Of a DNA stretch of 64,000 nt, positions 26,214 through 34,321 are shown in pieces. Origin of the DNA: Apibacter sp. B3706 (lineage in GTDB: Bacteria > Bacteroidota > Bacteroidia > Flavobacteriales > Weeksellaceae); the NCBI RefSeq assembly GCF_011082725.1, contig NZ_CP049715.1:1860001-1924000 (forward strand), written 5' to 3'. A program made the position numbers and the translations under genes. Position 1 is the stretch's first letter. Each line of letters starts with the position of its first letter. Under the pieces are notes generated by a model. That model saw only the letters and a program-made list of their open reading frames with translations, searched no databases and was not told the origin of the DNA.

Positions 26214-26798
26214 TTACTTATATAAACCATACAATTTCTGTATATACTTACCAATAATATCAAATTCTAAATTTACTTTATCTCCAATTTTCAGATATTT
26301 AAAATTTGTATGATCCCATGTATACGGAATAATTGCAACTGAAAACTCATTATCCTTACTATCTACCACCGTTAAACTCACTCCATTCACAGTGATTGAA
26401 CCTTTTTCCACGGTGATTTGTTTATCTGCATAGGTAAAAGTTAATAAAAAACTTCCTTCTTGATTTTCTATCGATTTCAATTCCCCTACTTGATCTACAT
26501 GTCCCTGTACAATATGTCCGTCTAATCTATCTGATACTTTAACACATCTTTCCAGATTAATATGATCACCAATGGTAAGAGTTGAAAAATGAGTTTTTTT
26601 TAATGTTTCAGCAATAGCTGTTACCGTATAAAATTCCGGATTTATATCTACAACTGTTAGACATGTTCCATTATGAGCTATACTTTGATCTATTTTTAAT
26701 TCATCAATAAATGAAGCAGATATTGATATGGAGAGATTTTCATCTATTTTTTCCATATTAACTATCTTTCCCATTTCTTCTACAATACCTGTAAACAT
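26214..26798 (-). CDS. ribE: Riboflavin synthase alpha subunit
   Basis: A 194-residue protein of two similar beta-barrel halves. It starts MFTGIVEEMGKI, the standard family N-terminus, with NGTCLTV in the first half and the matching NGVSLTV in the second. It dismutates two 6,7-dimethyl-8-ribityllumazines to riboflavin as a trimer in the cytoplasm. The ATG at 26798 is used; a TTG two codons upstream would add nothing typical. No FMN riboswitch is seen in the short leader, so the gene looks constitutive. It diverges from pdxA, another cofactor gene. Confidence 0.95.
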   Translation of the reverse strand: MFTGIVEEMGKIVNMEKIDENLSISISASFIDELKIDQSIAHNGTCLTVVDINPEFYTVTAIAETLKKTHFSTLTIGDHINLERCVKVSDRLDGHIVQGHVDQVGELKSIENQEGSFLLTFTYADKQITVEKGSITVNGVSLTVVDSKDNEFSVAIIPYTWDHTNFKYLKIGDKVNLEFDIIGKYIQKLYGLYK

Positions 26799-26812
26799 AT
26801 TCAATTTTTATT

Positions 26813-26820
26813 CAAAAGTA
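26813..26820 (-). promoter_or_regulatory. -7 promoter box for ribE
   Basis: TACTTTTG on the minus strand, an exact TAnnTTTG match, 14 nt before the ATG. Confidence 0.55.
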
Positions 26821-26984
26821 CCATTTTATAATTTTTTTTAAATAGTCTATTGGCAATATTTAAACTCTCTAATATTTTGTTTTTAATTTATAATTATTGT
26901 TGATTTATAAATTAAAAAGCTTTATTTAATATAGCAATATTTCTATTTTATTAAATTATTATAAATTAAGTATATATTTTTTTC

Positions 26985-26992
26985 TACTTTTG
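26985..26992 (+). promoter_or_regulatory. -7 promoter box for pdxA
   Basis: TACTTTTG, an exact TAnnTTTG match and the same octamer as the divergent ribE box, giving a leader of about 20 nt. Confidence 0.55.
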
Positions 26993-27017
26993 TTATAATA
27001 AATTTCACAGTTCATAT

Positions 27018-28115
27018 ATGAGCGTTAAAAATAATAAGCTAAAAATAGGAATTAGTATAGGAGACCCTAACGGTATAGGAATTGAAGTAATATTGAAAAC
27101 CCTTCAAAATAAAGAAATCTTGGATTTCTTTACACCGGTTATTTTTGCATCTACTAAATTATTATCCTATCAAAAAAATATTTTCGGATTAAATTCTATC
27201 TATTTTCAAGGTATATTTAAAGCTGAAGAAGCTATTCAAGGAAAAATAAACGTTGTGAATTTATGGAAAGAAAATGTTTCTATTAGTTTTGGCAATTCAA
27301 CCGAAGAAGGTGCCAAAATAGCTAAAACTTCTTTATTAGCTGCTGTTGACGCTTTAAAACAAGGTTCCGTGGATGTTTTGGTTACTGCTCCTCTAAATTG
27401 GGAAAGCATGCAAACCCAAGGATTAAATTTTTTAAATCATACGGAATATCTTGAAAATACTCTTAAGGAGAAAGCCCATTTACTTTTAGAAAACAACGAT
27501 TTAAGGATTGCATTTGCTACGTTTAATACTCCAATATCCAAAGTCTCTGAACTATTAAGTAAAGAGTTAATTAAAAAGCAAATTAAAGCTTTACATACCA
27601 CTTTAATTCAAGACTTCTGTATTGAAAAACCTAAAATTGCGGTTTTAGGATTAAATCCACATGCTGGAGAAAATGGTCTATTGGGAAGAGAAGAAATTAA
27701 TTGTATTGAGCCGGCGGTTAAAGATTCTTTTGATCGAGGCATTCTCTCCTTTGGTCCTTACTCTGCTGATAGTTTTTTCTCGCCTTGTATTTATACTTCT
27801 TTTGATGGAATATTAGCAATGTATCACGATCAAGGGCTTATTCCTTTTAAAACTCTAGCTTATGAATACGGCGTAAATTTTACCGGTGGATTATCTGTAG
27901 TTCATACTGAACCCAATCATGGAACAGCTTATTCGATAGCCGGACAAGGAATTGCGGATGCAAAATCATTTGAACAGGCAATTTTTGATGCCATAAAAAT
28001 TTATAAAACTAGAAGAGAATATGTGAAATTAAAATCAAATGCCCTTCAAAAAACAAAAATTGAGGGTATTGATATTACTGTTGATGAAGATCTTCCCGAA
28101 GAAGGAGATGTATAA
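27018..28115 (+). CDS. pdxA: 4-hydroxythreonine-4-phosphate dehydrogenase
   Basis: A 365-residue PdxA. It begins with the ISIGDPNGIGIEVILK segment; the metal-binding His residues lie in LNHTEYLE, LNPHAGENG and MYHDQGLIPFK. It oxidises and decarboxylates 4-phosphohydroxy-threonine in the DXP-dependent route to pyridoxal phosphate, as a dimer in the cytoplasm. The last 25 residues (VDEDLPEEGDV) are acidic and extend slightly past the usual end. It is alone on its strand and converges with rny over a strong palindromic terminator. Confidence 0.95.
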   Translation: MSVKNNKLKIGISIGDPNGIGIEVILKTLQNKEILDFFTPVIFASTKLLSYQKNIFGLNSIYFQGIFKAEEAIQGKINVVNLWKENVSISFGNSTEEGAKIAKTSLLAAVDALKQGSVDVLVTAPLNWESMQTQGLNFLNHTEYLENTLKEKAHLLLENNDLRIAFATFNTPISKVSELLSKELIKKQIKALHTTLIQDFCIEKPKIAVLGLNPHAGENGLLGREEINCIEPAVKDSFDRGILSFGPYSADSFFSPCIYTSFDGILAMYHDQGLIPFKTLAYEYGVNFTGGLSVVHTEPNHGTAYSIAGQGIADAKSFEQAIFDAIKIYKTRREYVKLKSNALQKTKIEGIDITVDEDLPEEGDV

Positions 28116-28159
28116 TCGGATTGAAGTATAAATTTGAATATTGTTATAATCTAAAATAA

Positions 28160-28191
28160 AAAAAACTTTAAAATTAATTTTAAAGTTTTTT
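28160..28191. terminator. Bidirectional terminator between pdxA and rny (32-bp perfect palindrome)
   Basis: The sequence 28160-28191 is its own exact reverse complement: two 16-bp arms with core actttaaaatt and no spacer. It has an A6 run on one side and a T6 run on the other. It lies between convergent stops and contains only two G-C pairs. Confidence 0.8.
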
Positions 28192-28215
28192 ATTTTTATC
28201 TATTAAGTAAACAGT

Positions 28216-29787
28216 CTACCTGGCTATATTAACAGCTCTCGTTTCTCGAATAACAGTTACTTTAACCTGTCCCGGATATGTTAATTCATTTTGAATTTTT
28301 TCACTTATTTCAAAAGACAATTGTGATGCTTTCTGATCGTCTATTTTTTCACTTTGAACCATTACGCGTAATTCTCTACCGGCTTGAATTGCATAAGCTG
28401 TATTAACGCCATCAAAACTTAATGCTACATTTTCTAGGTCTCTAAGTCTTTGAATATATGATTCTACTACTTGTCTCCTTGCTCCCGGTCTTGCACCGCT
28501 AATTGCATCCGCTACTTGAATAATAGGCGCAATCAAACTCTTCATTTCAATTTCATCATGGTGGGCACCGATGGCATTAACAACGGTTTGATTTTCTCCA
28601 TATTTTTCCGCCCATTGCATCCCTAATATTGCATGAGGATACTCGGATTCTTCTTCAGGAACTTTTCCAATATCATGCAATAATCCGGCACGCTTTGCGA
28701 TTTTTGGATTAAGCCCAAGTTCGGAAGCTAAAATTCCTGCTATATTAGCAACCTCTCTTGAATGCTGTAAAAGGTTTTGTCCGTAGGAAGAACGATATTT
28801 CATTCTACCGACCATTTTTACTAATTCAGGATGTAATCCATGAATTCCTAAGTCGATAATGGTCTTTTTACCGATCTCTATAATTTCTTCTTCTATCTGT
28901 TGCTGGGTTTTAGCTACAATTTCTTCAATTCTTGCCGGATGGATTCTTCCGTCGGTTACCAGTCTATGTAAAGATAATCTGGCTACTTCTCTCCTAACCG
29001 GATCAAAACAAGAAAGTAATATTGCTTCAGGAGTATCATCAACAATAATTTCAACCCCTGTAACTGCTTCTAAGGCCCGAATATTACGCCCTTCTCTTCC
29101 TATAATCCTACCTTTTATTTCATCTGATTCTATATTAAAAACAGATACCGAGTTTTCAATTGCTTGTTCAGTACCTACCCTCTGAATGGTTTGTACAATA
29201 ATTTTTTTGGCTTCCGCCTTTGCATTTAACTGCGCTTCTTCAACAATGGCTTGAATTTGAGCTTGAGCTCTGGATCTTGCTTCCTGCTTTAGCGCTTCCA
29301 CCAATTCAGCTTTTGCATCTTCAGCAGAATATCCTGAAATTTTTTCTAATATTTCTACCTGCTGTTCATGCATTTGATTTAATTCAGCTTGTTTTTTGGT
29401 TAGCGTTTCCGCTTTAATCTGATTATCATTTATGGCTTGATCTAATTGCTTTTTCTGAATATTATTCTGATGCAATTCGTCATTCAGCTTCGTTTCTTTG
29501 TCTTTAATTCTTTTTTCCACTTCAAGCATTTTCTTTTCTCTTTGATTAATTTGCTCTTCGTGTTGTAATTTTAATTCTAAGAATTTTTCTTTTGCTTGAA
29601 GCATTTTTTCCTGCTTAATGTTTTCGGCCTTAAGCTCTCCTTCCTTTAAGATCGCAGCAGCTTTGTCTTCTGCTTCTTTTAATTTATTTTCTCTATATTT
29701 ATTTAGAGAACTTTTCGATAAGAAGTATCCTATAAATCCCCCAATAAAAAGGGTGGCGATTAACTCAAATATTATCGTTACATTCAT
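28216..29787 (-). CDS. rny: Ribonuclease Y
   Basis: A 523-residue protein. The N-terminal membrane helix (residues 4-24, [18 protein letters not shown]) is followed by a long Lys/Glu-rich coiled coil to about residue 200, a KH domain with [15 protein letters not shown], and an HD domain with LLHDIGK and AIGAHHDE. It is a membrane-bound endoribonuclease that begins mRNA decay. Order and length are standard. It lies downstream of zapA and the 6S-like RNA on the same strand, an arrangement I recall from Flavobacteriia. It converges with pdxA. Confidence 0.96.
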   Translation of the reverse strand: MNVTIIFELIATLFIGGFIGYFLSKSSLNKYRENKLKEAEDKAAAILKEGELKAENIKQEKMLQAKEKFLELKLQHEEQINQREKKMLEVEKRIKDKETKLNDELHQNNIQKKQLDQAINDNQIKAETLTKKQAELNQMHEQQVEILEKISGYSAEDAKAELVEALKQEARSRAQAQIQAIVEEAQLNAKAEAKKIIVQTIQRVGTEQAIENSVSVFNIESDEIKGRIIGREGRNIRALEAVTGVEIIVDDTPEAILLSCFDPVRREVARLSLHRLVTDGRIHPARIEEIVAKTQQQIEEEIIEIGKKTIIDLGIHGLHPELVKMVGRMKYRSSYGQNLLQHSREVANIAGILASELGLNPKIAKRAGLLHDIGKVPEEESEYPHAILGMQWAEKYGENQTVVNAIGAHHDEIEMKSLIAPIIQVADAISGARPGARRQVVESYIQRLRDLENVALSFDGVNTAYAIQAGRELRVMVQSEKIDDQKASQLSFEISEKIQNELTYPGQVKVTVIRETRAVNIAR

Positions 29788-29800
29788 ACAATTAATTTAT

Positions 29801-30012
29801 ATAAAAAAACCTACATCAATCCTATTAAACTTTGATTTAAGTAAACTCCAATAAACAGGATTCAAGCTATGCTTTTTTCTCTGTAATCTGCTGTTGATAT
29901 TGCTATCAAATCATCTGAAAAGATGAGAGGCAGCCCGCCATTAAAAAAAACAATCACTCAGTCAGTCAATTCGTGTTGAGTTTACTAAATTGAGTTAGAA
30001 TCAATGTAGGTT
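29801..30012 (-). ncRNA. ssrS: 6S-like RNA (6S-Flavo candidate)
   Basis: About 210 nt between zapA and rny with no ORF but higher GC than other gaps. A 9-bp closing stem, aacctacat with atgtaggtt (29808-29816 with 30004-30012), encloses a rod: a second 9-bp stem agtaaactc/gagtttact (29840-29848 with 29978-29986) and inner hairpins including catct-gaaa-agatg (29912-29925) and gctgtt/ggcagc. On the minus strand the closing stem runs straight into seven T, an intrinsic-terminator end that fixes strand and 3' end. 6S RNA binds housekeeping RNA polymerase as a promoter mimic; linkage to zapA is known from Proteobacteria. No covariance model was run. Confidence 0.7.
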
Positions 30013-30073
30013 ATATCTTTGTTCTACATTTAATTTTAAATTCTATGATCTATTTGGAAATGCGTTACTTTAT

Positions 30074-30343
30074 CTATAACAATTTTTTTATTTTCTTTAT
30101 TTTAAGCAAAATTTCATTTTGTTCTTGAGATTTTTCCCTTAAAATGTTTTCTAATTCTGAAGCTAGTTGTAAAGCCGCCATAGCTAAAGCATCTTGTTTT
30201 TCAGAAATGTTATAGTTTTTTTCAAAAGTATTAATGTATTTTTCTATTTTTTTTGCAGCAATTCGTAATATCTCTTCTTCCTCACTTTGTACTACTAAGG
30301 GGTAATTTCTTCCCGCTACTCGTATATTTACTTTTTGAGACAT
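30074..30343 (-). CDS. zapA: Cell division protein ZapA
   Basis: An 89-residue protein with the ZapA fold: an N-terminal beta strand (VNIRVAGRNYPLVV) followed by a helix with EEEEILRIAAKKIEKYI and a C-terminal coiled coil. DALAMAALQLASELENIL is the most typical stretch. ZapA binds and bundles FtsZ at the division site. It follows a coiled-coil gene after 6 nt on the same strand, and the 6S-like RNA lies downstream. Length is normal. Confidence 0.88.
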   Translation of the reverse strand: MSQKVNIRVAGRNYPLVVQSEEEEILRIAAKKIEKYINTFEKNYNISEKQDALAMAALQLASELENILREKSQEQNEILLKIKKIKKLL

Positions 30344-30349
30344 TTTTAT

Positions 30350-30643
30350 TTATGAATTCTGCAATTCTGAAATACATGCATCTATTTCTTTAATCATTCT
30401 ATTCATCTGCAATTTCATCAACTTCTTATATTCTCCACTTCCCGAAATTGCATTAATAACTTTCAATCTTTTATTAAGCTCTTCAAGTTCTTTATATTGT
30501 TTTTCTTTCTGAATAAATTTATCTTCATTTTTTAAAAGAGAATTTTCTAGATATTCATTTTTTCTTTTCAATTCTTCATTTTCCTTCTTTAATTCGAGAA
30601 TCTTATTTTCCAAATCATTAATTCCCTGAATAATCTCTTCCAT
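30350..30643 (-). CDS. Small coiled-coil protein upstream of zapA
   Basis: A 97-residue, almost entirely helical protein with heptad-like Leu/Ile/Glu/Lys spacing from about residue 8 to 70 (INDLENKILELKKENEELKR), no signal peptide and no membrane segment. It is separated from zapA by 6 nt and shares its promoter. Its size and position suggest a division-linked partner in the manner of ZapB, but no motif proves this; the same arrangement is seen in other Flavobacteriia as far as I recall. Confidence 0.7.
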   Translation of the reverse strand: MEEIIQGINDLENKILELKKENEELKRKNEYLENSLLKNEDKFIQKEKQYKELEELNKRLKVINAISGSGEYKKLMKLQMNRMIKEIDACISELQNS

Positions 30644-30987
30644 ATTAGAATGAAAAATTTACTATTCTAACTCTCTTGCAAATATATGAAATTCTTTTTT
30701 AAAAAAGTTAATATCCTAATATAATAGTTTATCCAACAAAATTTCATCAACATTGTTTTAATTAACAAATCCCTGCAGTAAAATTTAAAATTTTATATGA
30801 TGTTTTTAAGTTAATTATACTGAATTATTTCAACAAGTTGTTGATAAATTGAAATAACTCCATTTTAACTTTTAATTTATTATATGCCGATAAATTAGCA
30901 GAAAAAAAGAATCGGCAGACCAAAATAGCTAAAATTTTAAATAATTAATAACAACAAAAAACGGTATAAAAAAAGATTTAAAAATGA
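30644..30987. other. Intergenic region between porT and the coiled-coil gene (344 bp)
   Basis: Holds the zapA promoter box at its low end. Two possible hairpins lie in the middle: ttatttcaa/ttgaaataa (30825-30833 with 30849-30857, itself nested around caac/gttg) and gccgat/atcggc (30886-30891 with 30911-30916). Either could end the porT transcript, but neither has a convincing T run. Confidence 0.5.
30679..30686 (-). promoter_or_regulatory. -7 promoter box for the coiled-coil gene and zapA
   Basis: TATATTTG on the minus strand, an exact TAnnTTTG match, giving a leader of about 30 nt. Confidence 0.55.
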
Positions 30988-31749
30988 TTATTCGAATTTA
31001 ATTGAAAAGACGACAGCTCTGGTATGTATCGACTTTAATGCACCTGCCCAGTACGGAGGAGTTCCCGGATTATCTGCAACTAATTCATTATTGAAAAAGA
31101 ATATTCCCCTTACTGAAGGAGTCATTTTAAATCGCTTAAAGTAAAGCTCTATACCGGCTTCTAATTGATAAGAAAAGTTATTAGTTTTCATTCGGAAGAT
31201 TTGATCGGTATTATCCTTTTCTTTTTTCTCATTACTTTGTAAGTTTATTAACCAACTTAAACCGGCCTGTACATAAGGTCTGGAATTATACCATCGGTCC
31301 CCGTGAAAATTTAAAAATAACGGAAAATCTAAATATGTAGATTTTACATTTCGTTTGACATCTTGTTCTGTGTAAGTAGTTTCCAGACCATTGGCAATTT
31401 CTTCATCGATGATCTTTTGAACATTATTAAAAATTAAATCGCGTTGTGTGAAGTGCATAGCCGGTTCCAACCTCAAATCAACGTAGTCATGAACTTTCAT
31501 TTTACCAATTAAGCCTACAGTAAATCCTCCTTTAGAATCCACATCAACTAAATATCTGCCGGTATGTTCTAAACCTTCTTTGTTGGGATGAATTTTTAAA
31601 TCAAAATAATTCATTGCTAAATAATACCCCCAGGAAAATTCCTGATCATCAAAATCAGTATACCTTTCCATAACGTCTCTTGAACGGAACTGCGCATTAA
31701 CTCCACAATGTATTACTATTAATAATAAAACTATGACTAATTTCTTCAT
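30988..31749 (-). CDS. porT: T9SS outer-membrane protein PorT
   Basis: A 253-residue protein with a signal peptide (MKKLVIVLLLIVIHCGVNA) and an eight-strand beta-barrel pattern ending in Phe-Glu (VVFSIKFE). Typical segments are FSWGYYLAMNYFDLKIHP near the start and PYVQAGLSWLINL. PorT is required for type IX secretion in Flavobacterium and Porphyromonas and is placed at the outer membrane. It lies 27 nt downstream of ubiE, the conserved flavobacterial order, which supports the name over a generic barrel. A T9SS-type cargo domain is encoded at 10.6 kb. Confidence 0.87.
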   Translation of the reverse strand: MKKLVIVLLLIVIHCGVNAQFRSRDVMERYTDFDDQEFSWGYYLAMNYFDLKIHPNKEGLEHTGRYLVDVDSKGGFTVGLIGKMKVHDYVDLRLEPAMHFTQRDLIFNNVQKIIDEEIANGLETTYTEQDVKRNVKSTYLDFPLFLNFHGDRWYNSRPYVQAGLSWLINLQSNEKKEKDNTDQIFRMKTNNFSYQLEAGIELYFKRFKMTPSVRGIFFFNNELVADNPGTPPYWAGALKSIHTRAVVFSIKFE

Positions 31750-31776
31750 AGTAGAGAAAACGATTTTTTTATTTAT

Positions 31777-32499
31777 TTATTTTATTCCCTCATAGACAGT
31801 GGCTACTCCAAATGTCAATCTTCTAAAGCTTGCCTCCTTAAATCCATTTTTAAGGATCAAGTTTTTCATATTTTCCCCATAGGGCATAGCATCAACGGAA
31901 TTGGGTAAATATGTATACGCTCGTGAATCTCCTGAAATTATTTTTCCTATGCCGGGTAATATATTTTTAAAATAGAACATAAAAAAAGGAGCAAAAAAAC
32001 CACTAGGTTTTGAAAATTCTAAGATTAACAATTTTCCTCCCTTTTTAAGTACTCTTCCCATTTCAGAAATACCTTTTTCTAAATTTTCGAAATTACGAAC
32101 TCCGAAGGATACTGTTACAATATCAAATTCTCCTTCTTGAAAAGGTAAATTTTCAGCGTCTCCTTTAACTAATTTTATTCTGTCTTTCAGCCCTTTTTTA
32201 TTTATTTTAGCTTGACCGTAATCCAACATTTTTTGGGACAAGTCTAAACCGGTAATTGAAGCTTTTGTTTTTTTAGCATGTTCAATTGCCAAATCAGCCG
32301 TTCCTGTAGCAACATCTAATATTTTTTCGGGGTTATATGCCACCACTTTTTTTTCTAATTGATTCCGCCAATAAACATCAATGTTAAAAGATAACAATCT
32401 GTTTAAGAAGTCATAATTTTCAGATATATTATCAAACATCTGTTCAACCTGTTTCTTTTTACTTTCTGTTTCGTTATATGGCTTTACAATATTTGGCAT
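31777..32499 (-). CDS. ubiE: Demethylmenaquinone methyltransferase UbiE/MenG
   Basis: A 240-residue class I SAM-dependent methyltransferase. The SAM motif is ILDVATGTADLAI, followed by GLDLSQKML, and the family block FSFGVRNFENLEKGISEMGRVLKKGG (FGVRNF) is clear. It makes menaquinone from demethylmenaquinone at the inner membrane; Flavobacteriia use menaquinone, so the MenG activity is the expected one. Leads a transcript with porT. Length is normal. Confidence 0.95.
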   Translation of the reverse strand: MPNIVKPYNETESKKKQVEQMFDNISENYDFLNRLLSFNIDVYWRNQLEKKVVAYNPEKILDVATGTADLAIEHAKKTKASITGLDLSQKMLDYGQAKINKKGLKDRIKLVKGDAENLPFQEGEFDIVTVSFGVRNFENLEKGISEMGRVLKKGGKLLILEFSKPSGFFAPFFMFYFKNILPGIGKIISGDSRAYTYLPNSVDAMPYGENMKNLILKNGFKEASFRRLTFGVATVYEGIK

Positions 32500-32525
32500 A
32501 TTATTAATTTGCTGTTCTCAACTTA

Positions 32526-32533
32526 CAAAAGTA
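32526..32533 (-). promoter_or_regulatory. -7 promoter box for ubiE-porT
   Basis: TACTTTTG on the minus strand, an exact TAnnTTTG match, about 26 nt before the ubiE ATG. Confidence 0.55.
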
Positions 32534-32539
32534 ACTGTT

Positions 32540-33106
32540 TTATTCAAATGTAGACCGATAAAACTCTAAAAATTGGTTTTTTCTGAATAATTTAATCCTT
32601 GATTCTATGGAATCTACTTTATTAATTATTTTAGGAAAATTTTGATTAATATTATAATAGAAATCTTGTATTACTAATTGGTTGTATTCGCCAATTTCAC
32701 CTATAAACTCTTTTCCATTGATATTTTTTCGATGGGCTCGATATATGGAGTCTCTGTTTTTTATATGACCATAATATCTTCTAAAAGTGAAATAGGTTGC
32801 TAAAGAAGGATTAATAAGCCCCCTTTTATTTTTAGTTATTACAAAAAAAGTATCTTTTAAAATAATATTCCCCTGTTTATTTTGACATGAAATTGTATTC
32901 TTACCCGAATTAACAGGAATTGACAGAGATTGTCCTCCCGCGAGTAAATAACTTTTTCCATTTAAAAATACTTTAATTTCTTCCTTGTTGGGATTATCCA
33001 ACAAAAATTCATCATTCTTTTCAATATAAAACTTGTATATAAAAAATGAAATTAATCCTATAAATAACGCTATCAATAATCCTTGTAAGGAATTTTTATT
33101 CAGCAT
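32540..33106 (-). CDS. Membrane-anchored hypothetical protein
   Basis: A 188-residue protein with one N-terminal membrane helix (LQGLLIALFIGLISFFIYKF, residues 8-27) and a periplasmic part. That part begins with a small beta-rich section (IKVFLNGKSYLLAGGQSLSIPVNSGKN) and continues with a basic, Tyr-rich helical section ending FYRSTFE. No cysteine pair, catalytic motif or known family was recognised. It lies upstream of ubiE with a 40-bp gap, has its own promoter and diverges from the KAS III gene. Codon use looks like its neighbours, so it is a real but unassigned gene. Confidence 0.7.
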   Translation of the reverse strand: MLNKNSLQGLLIALFIGLISFFIYKFYIEKNDEFLLDNPNKEEIKVFLNGKSYLLAGGQSLSIPVNSGKNTISCQNKQGNIILKDTFFVITKNKRGLINPSLATYFTFRRYYGHIKNRDSIYRAHRKNINGKEFIGEIGEYNQLVIQDFYYNINQNFPKIINKVDSIESRIKLFRKNQFLEFYRSTFE

Positions 33107-33125
33107 ATAACCTTACTTTGATGCA

Positions 33126-33133
33126 CAAAGGTA
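33126..33133 (-). promoter_or_regulatory. -7 promoter box for the membrane-anchored hypothetical gene
   Basis: TACCTTTG on the minus strand, an exact TAnnTTTG match, about 20 nt before the ATG at 33106. Confidence 0.55.
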
Positions 33134-33165
33134 ACAATATAATAGATTTTTTAGTAATTATTACA

Positions 33166-33173
33166 TAAATTTG
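33166..33173 (+). promoter_or_regulatory. -7 promoter box for the KAS III gene
   Basis: TAAATTTG, an exact TAnnTTTG match, about 37 nt before the ATG at 33210. Confidence 0.5.
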
Positions 33174-33209
33174 TCAAATTATTATCAAGAATAATATCAC
33201 AAATTTAAT

Positions 33210-34292
33210 ATGTTGCAAAGTATTATAACTGGCTCTGGATCGTACTTACCTAAGAAAGTCGTTCCAAATAGCAATTTTGAAGGAATTACTTTTTATGATG
33301 AAAACAGGGAACCCATAACGAAACCGACTCCAGAAATTATTAAAAAATTTGCAGATATCACTGAAATAACTGAAAGACGTTACGTTGACGATGACAATGT
33401 GATGAATTCTGATTTGGCAGCTGAAGTAGGTAGATTAGCAATTGAAAACGCAGGAATAAATAAGGAAGAACTCGATTATGTTATCGTAGCTCACAATTTT
33501 GGAGATATCGATGCTAATGAAAGACAAGTAAGAATTATGCCTTCCATAGCCGCTTTAACCAAGAAAAAGATTGGTATCAAAAATATTTTGTGTAAGCCCT
33601 ATGATATGAACTTTGGATGTCCGGGATGGAATGAAGGGATGATTTTAGCCGACCAATTATTAAAAGCAAAAGTGGCAAAGAAAATATTGGTTATAGGTTC
33701 TGAAACTCTATCCAGAACTGTTGATCCTTATGACAGAAATTGTATGATTTTTTCTGATGGAGCAGCAGGTGTAATACTTGAATCCAGAGAAACCGATAAA
33801 CCGGTAGGTATTCTTCATCATTATACCAGAAGCGATAATGGAGAAGAAGTATCTTATATTGCTACAGACTCCTCTTTAAATCCTAATTATGTCGGATCGA
33901 AAGCTAACATCCGAATGAAAGGAAGAAAAGTATATGAATATGCCCTAACTTACGTTCCTCAAGTCGTAAAAAAAGTGATCGATGATGCCGGATACACCAT
34001 ATCCGATATAAATAAGGTACTTATCCATCAAGCGAATGCAAAAATGGATCATGCTATATTAGAAAGAGTTTTTAAATTATATAAATTAAAGGTAACCGAT
34101 ATTCCGGAAGGAATTGCTCCCATGACTATACAAAAATTCGGTAATTCTTCTGTAGCAACCATACCCACGATGTATGACATGATGGTTAAAGGTAACTTTT
34201 TAAACCAAACTTTGAAATCCAATGATTTGGTCATATTTGCCTCAGTAGGTGCAGGGATGAATATCAATGCAATTTTGTATAGAATGCCATAA
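33210..34292 (+). CDS. 3-oxoacyl-ACP synthase III family protein
   Basis: A 360-residue thiolase-fold enzyme with the KAS III triad: Cys137 in MNFGCPGW, His273 in LIHQANAKMD and Asn312 in KFGNSSVA. KAS III enzymes condense an acyl-CoA with malonyl-ACP to start fatty-acid chains. It is somewhat longer than housekeeping FabH (about 320 to 335) with an insertion near residues 28-45, so it could be a second KAS III for special acyl starters or an aryl-polyene or lipid pathway. No other fatty-acid or polyketide genes are adjacent, so the housekeeping role is unproven. Confidence 0.87.
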   Translation: MLQSIITGSGSYLPKKVVPNSNFEGITFYDENREPITKPTPEIIKKFADITEITERRYVDDDNVMNSDLAAEVGRLAIENAGINKEELDYVIVAHNFGDIDANERQVRIMPSIAALTKKKIGIKNILCKPYDMNFGCPGWNEGMILADQLLKAKVAKKILVIGSETLSRTVDPYDRNCMIFSDGAAGVILESRETDKPVGILHHYTRSDNGEEVSYIATDSSLNPNYVGSKANIRMKGRKVYEYALTYVPQVVKKVIDDAGYTISDINKVLIHQANAKMDHAILERVFKLYKLKVTDIPEGIAPMTIQKFGNSSVATIPTMYDMMVKGNFLNQTLKSNDLVIFASVGAGMNINAILYRMP

Positions 34293-34321
34293 AATTTAAT
34301 TACTGAAAATTCAAAAATACA

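Noticed and set aside
26799-27017. FMN riboswitch before ribE
   Set aside because: The leader predicted from the -7 box is too short and none of the conserved riboswitch segments is visible.
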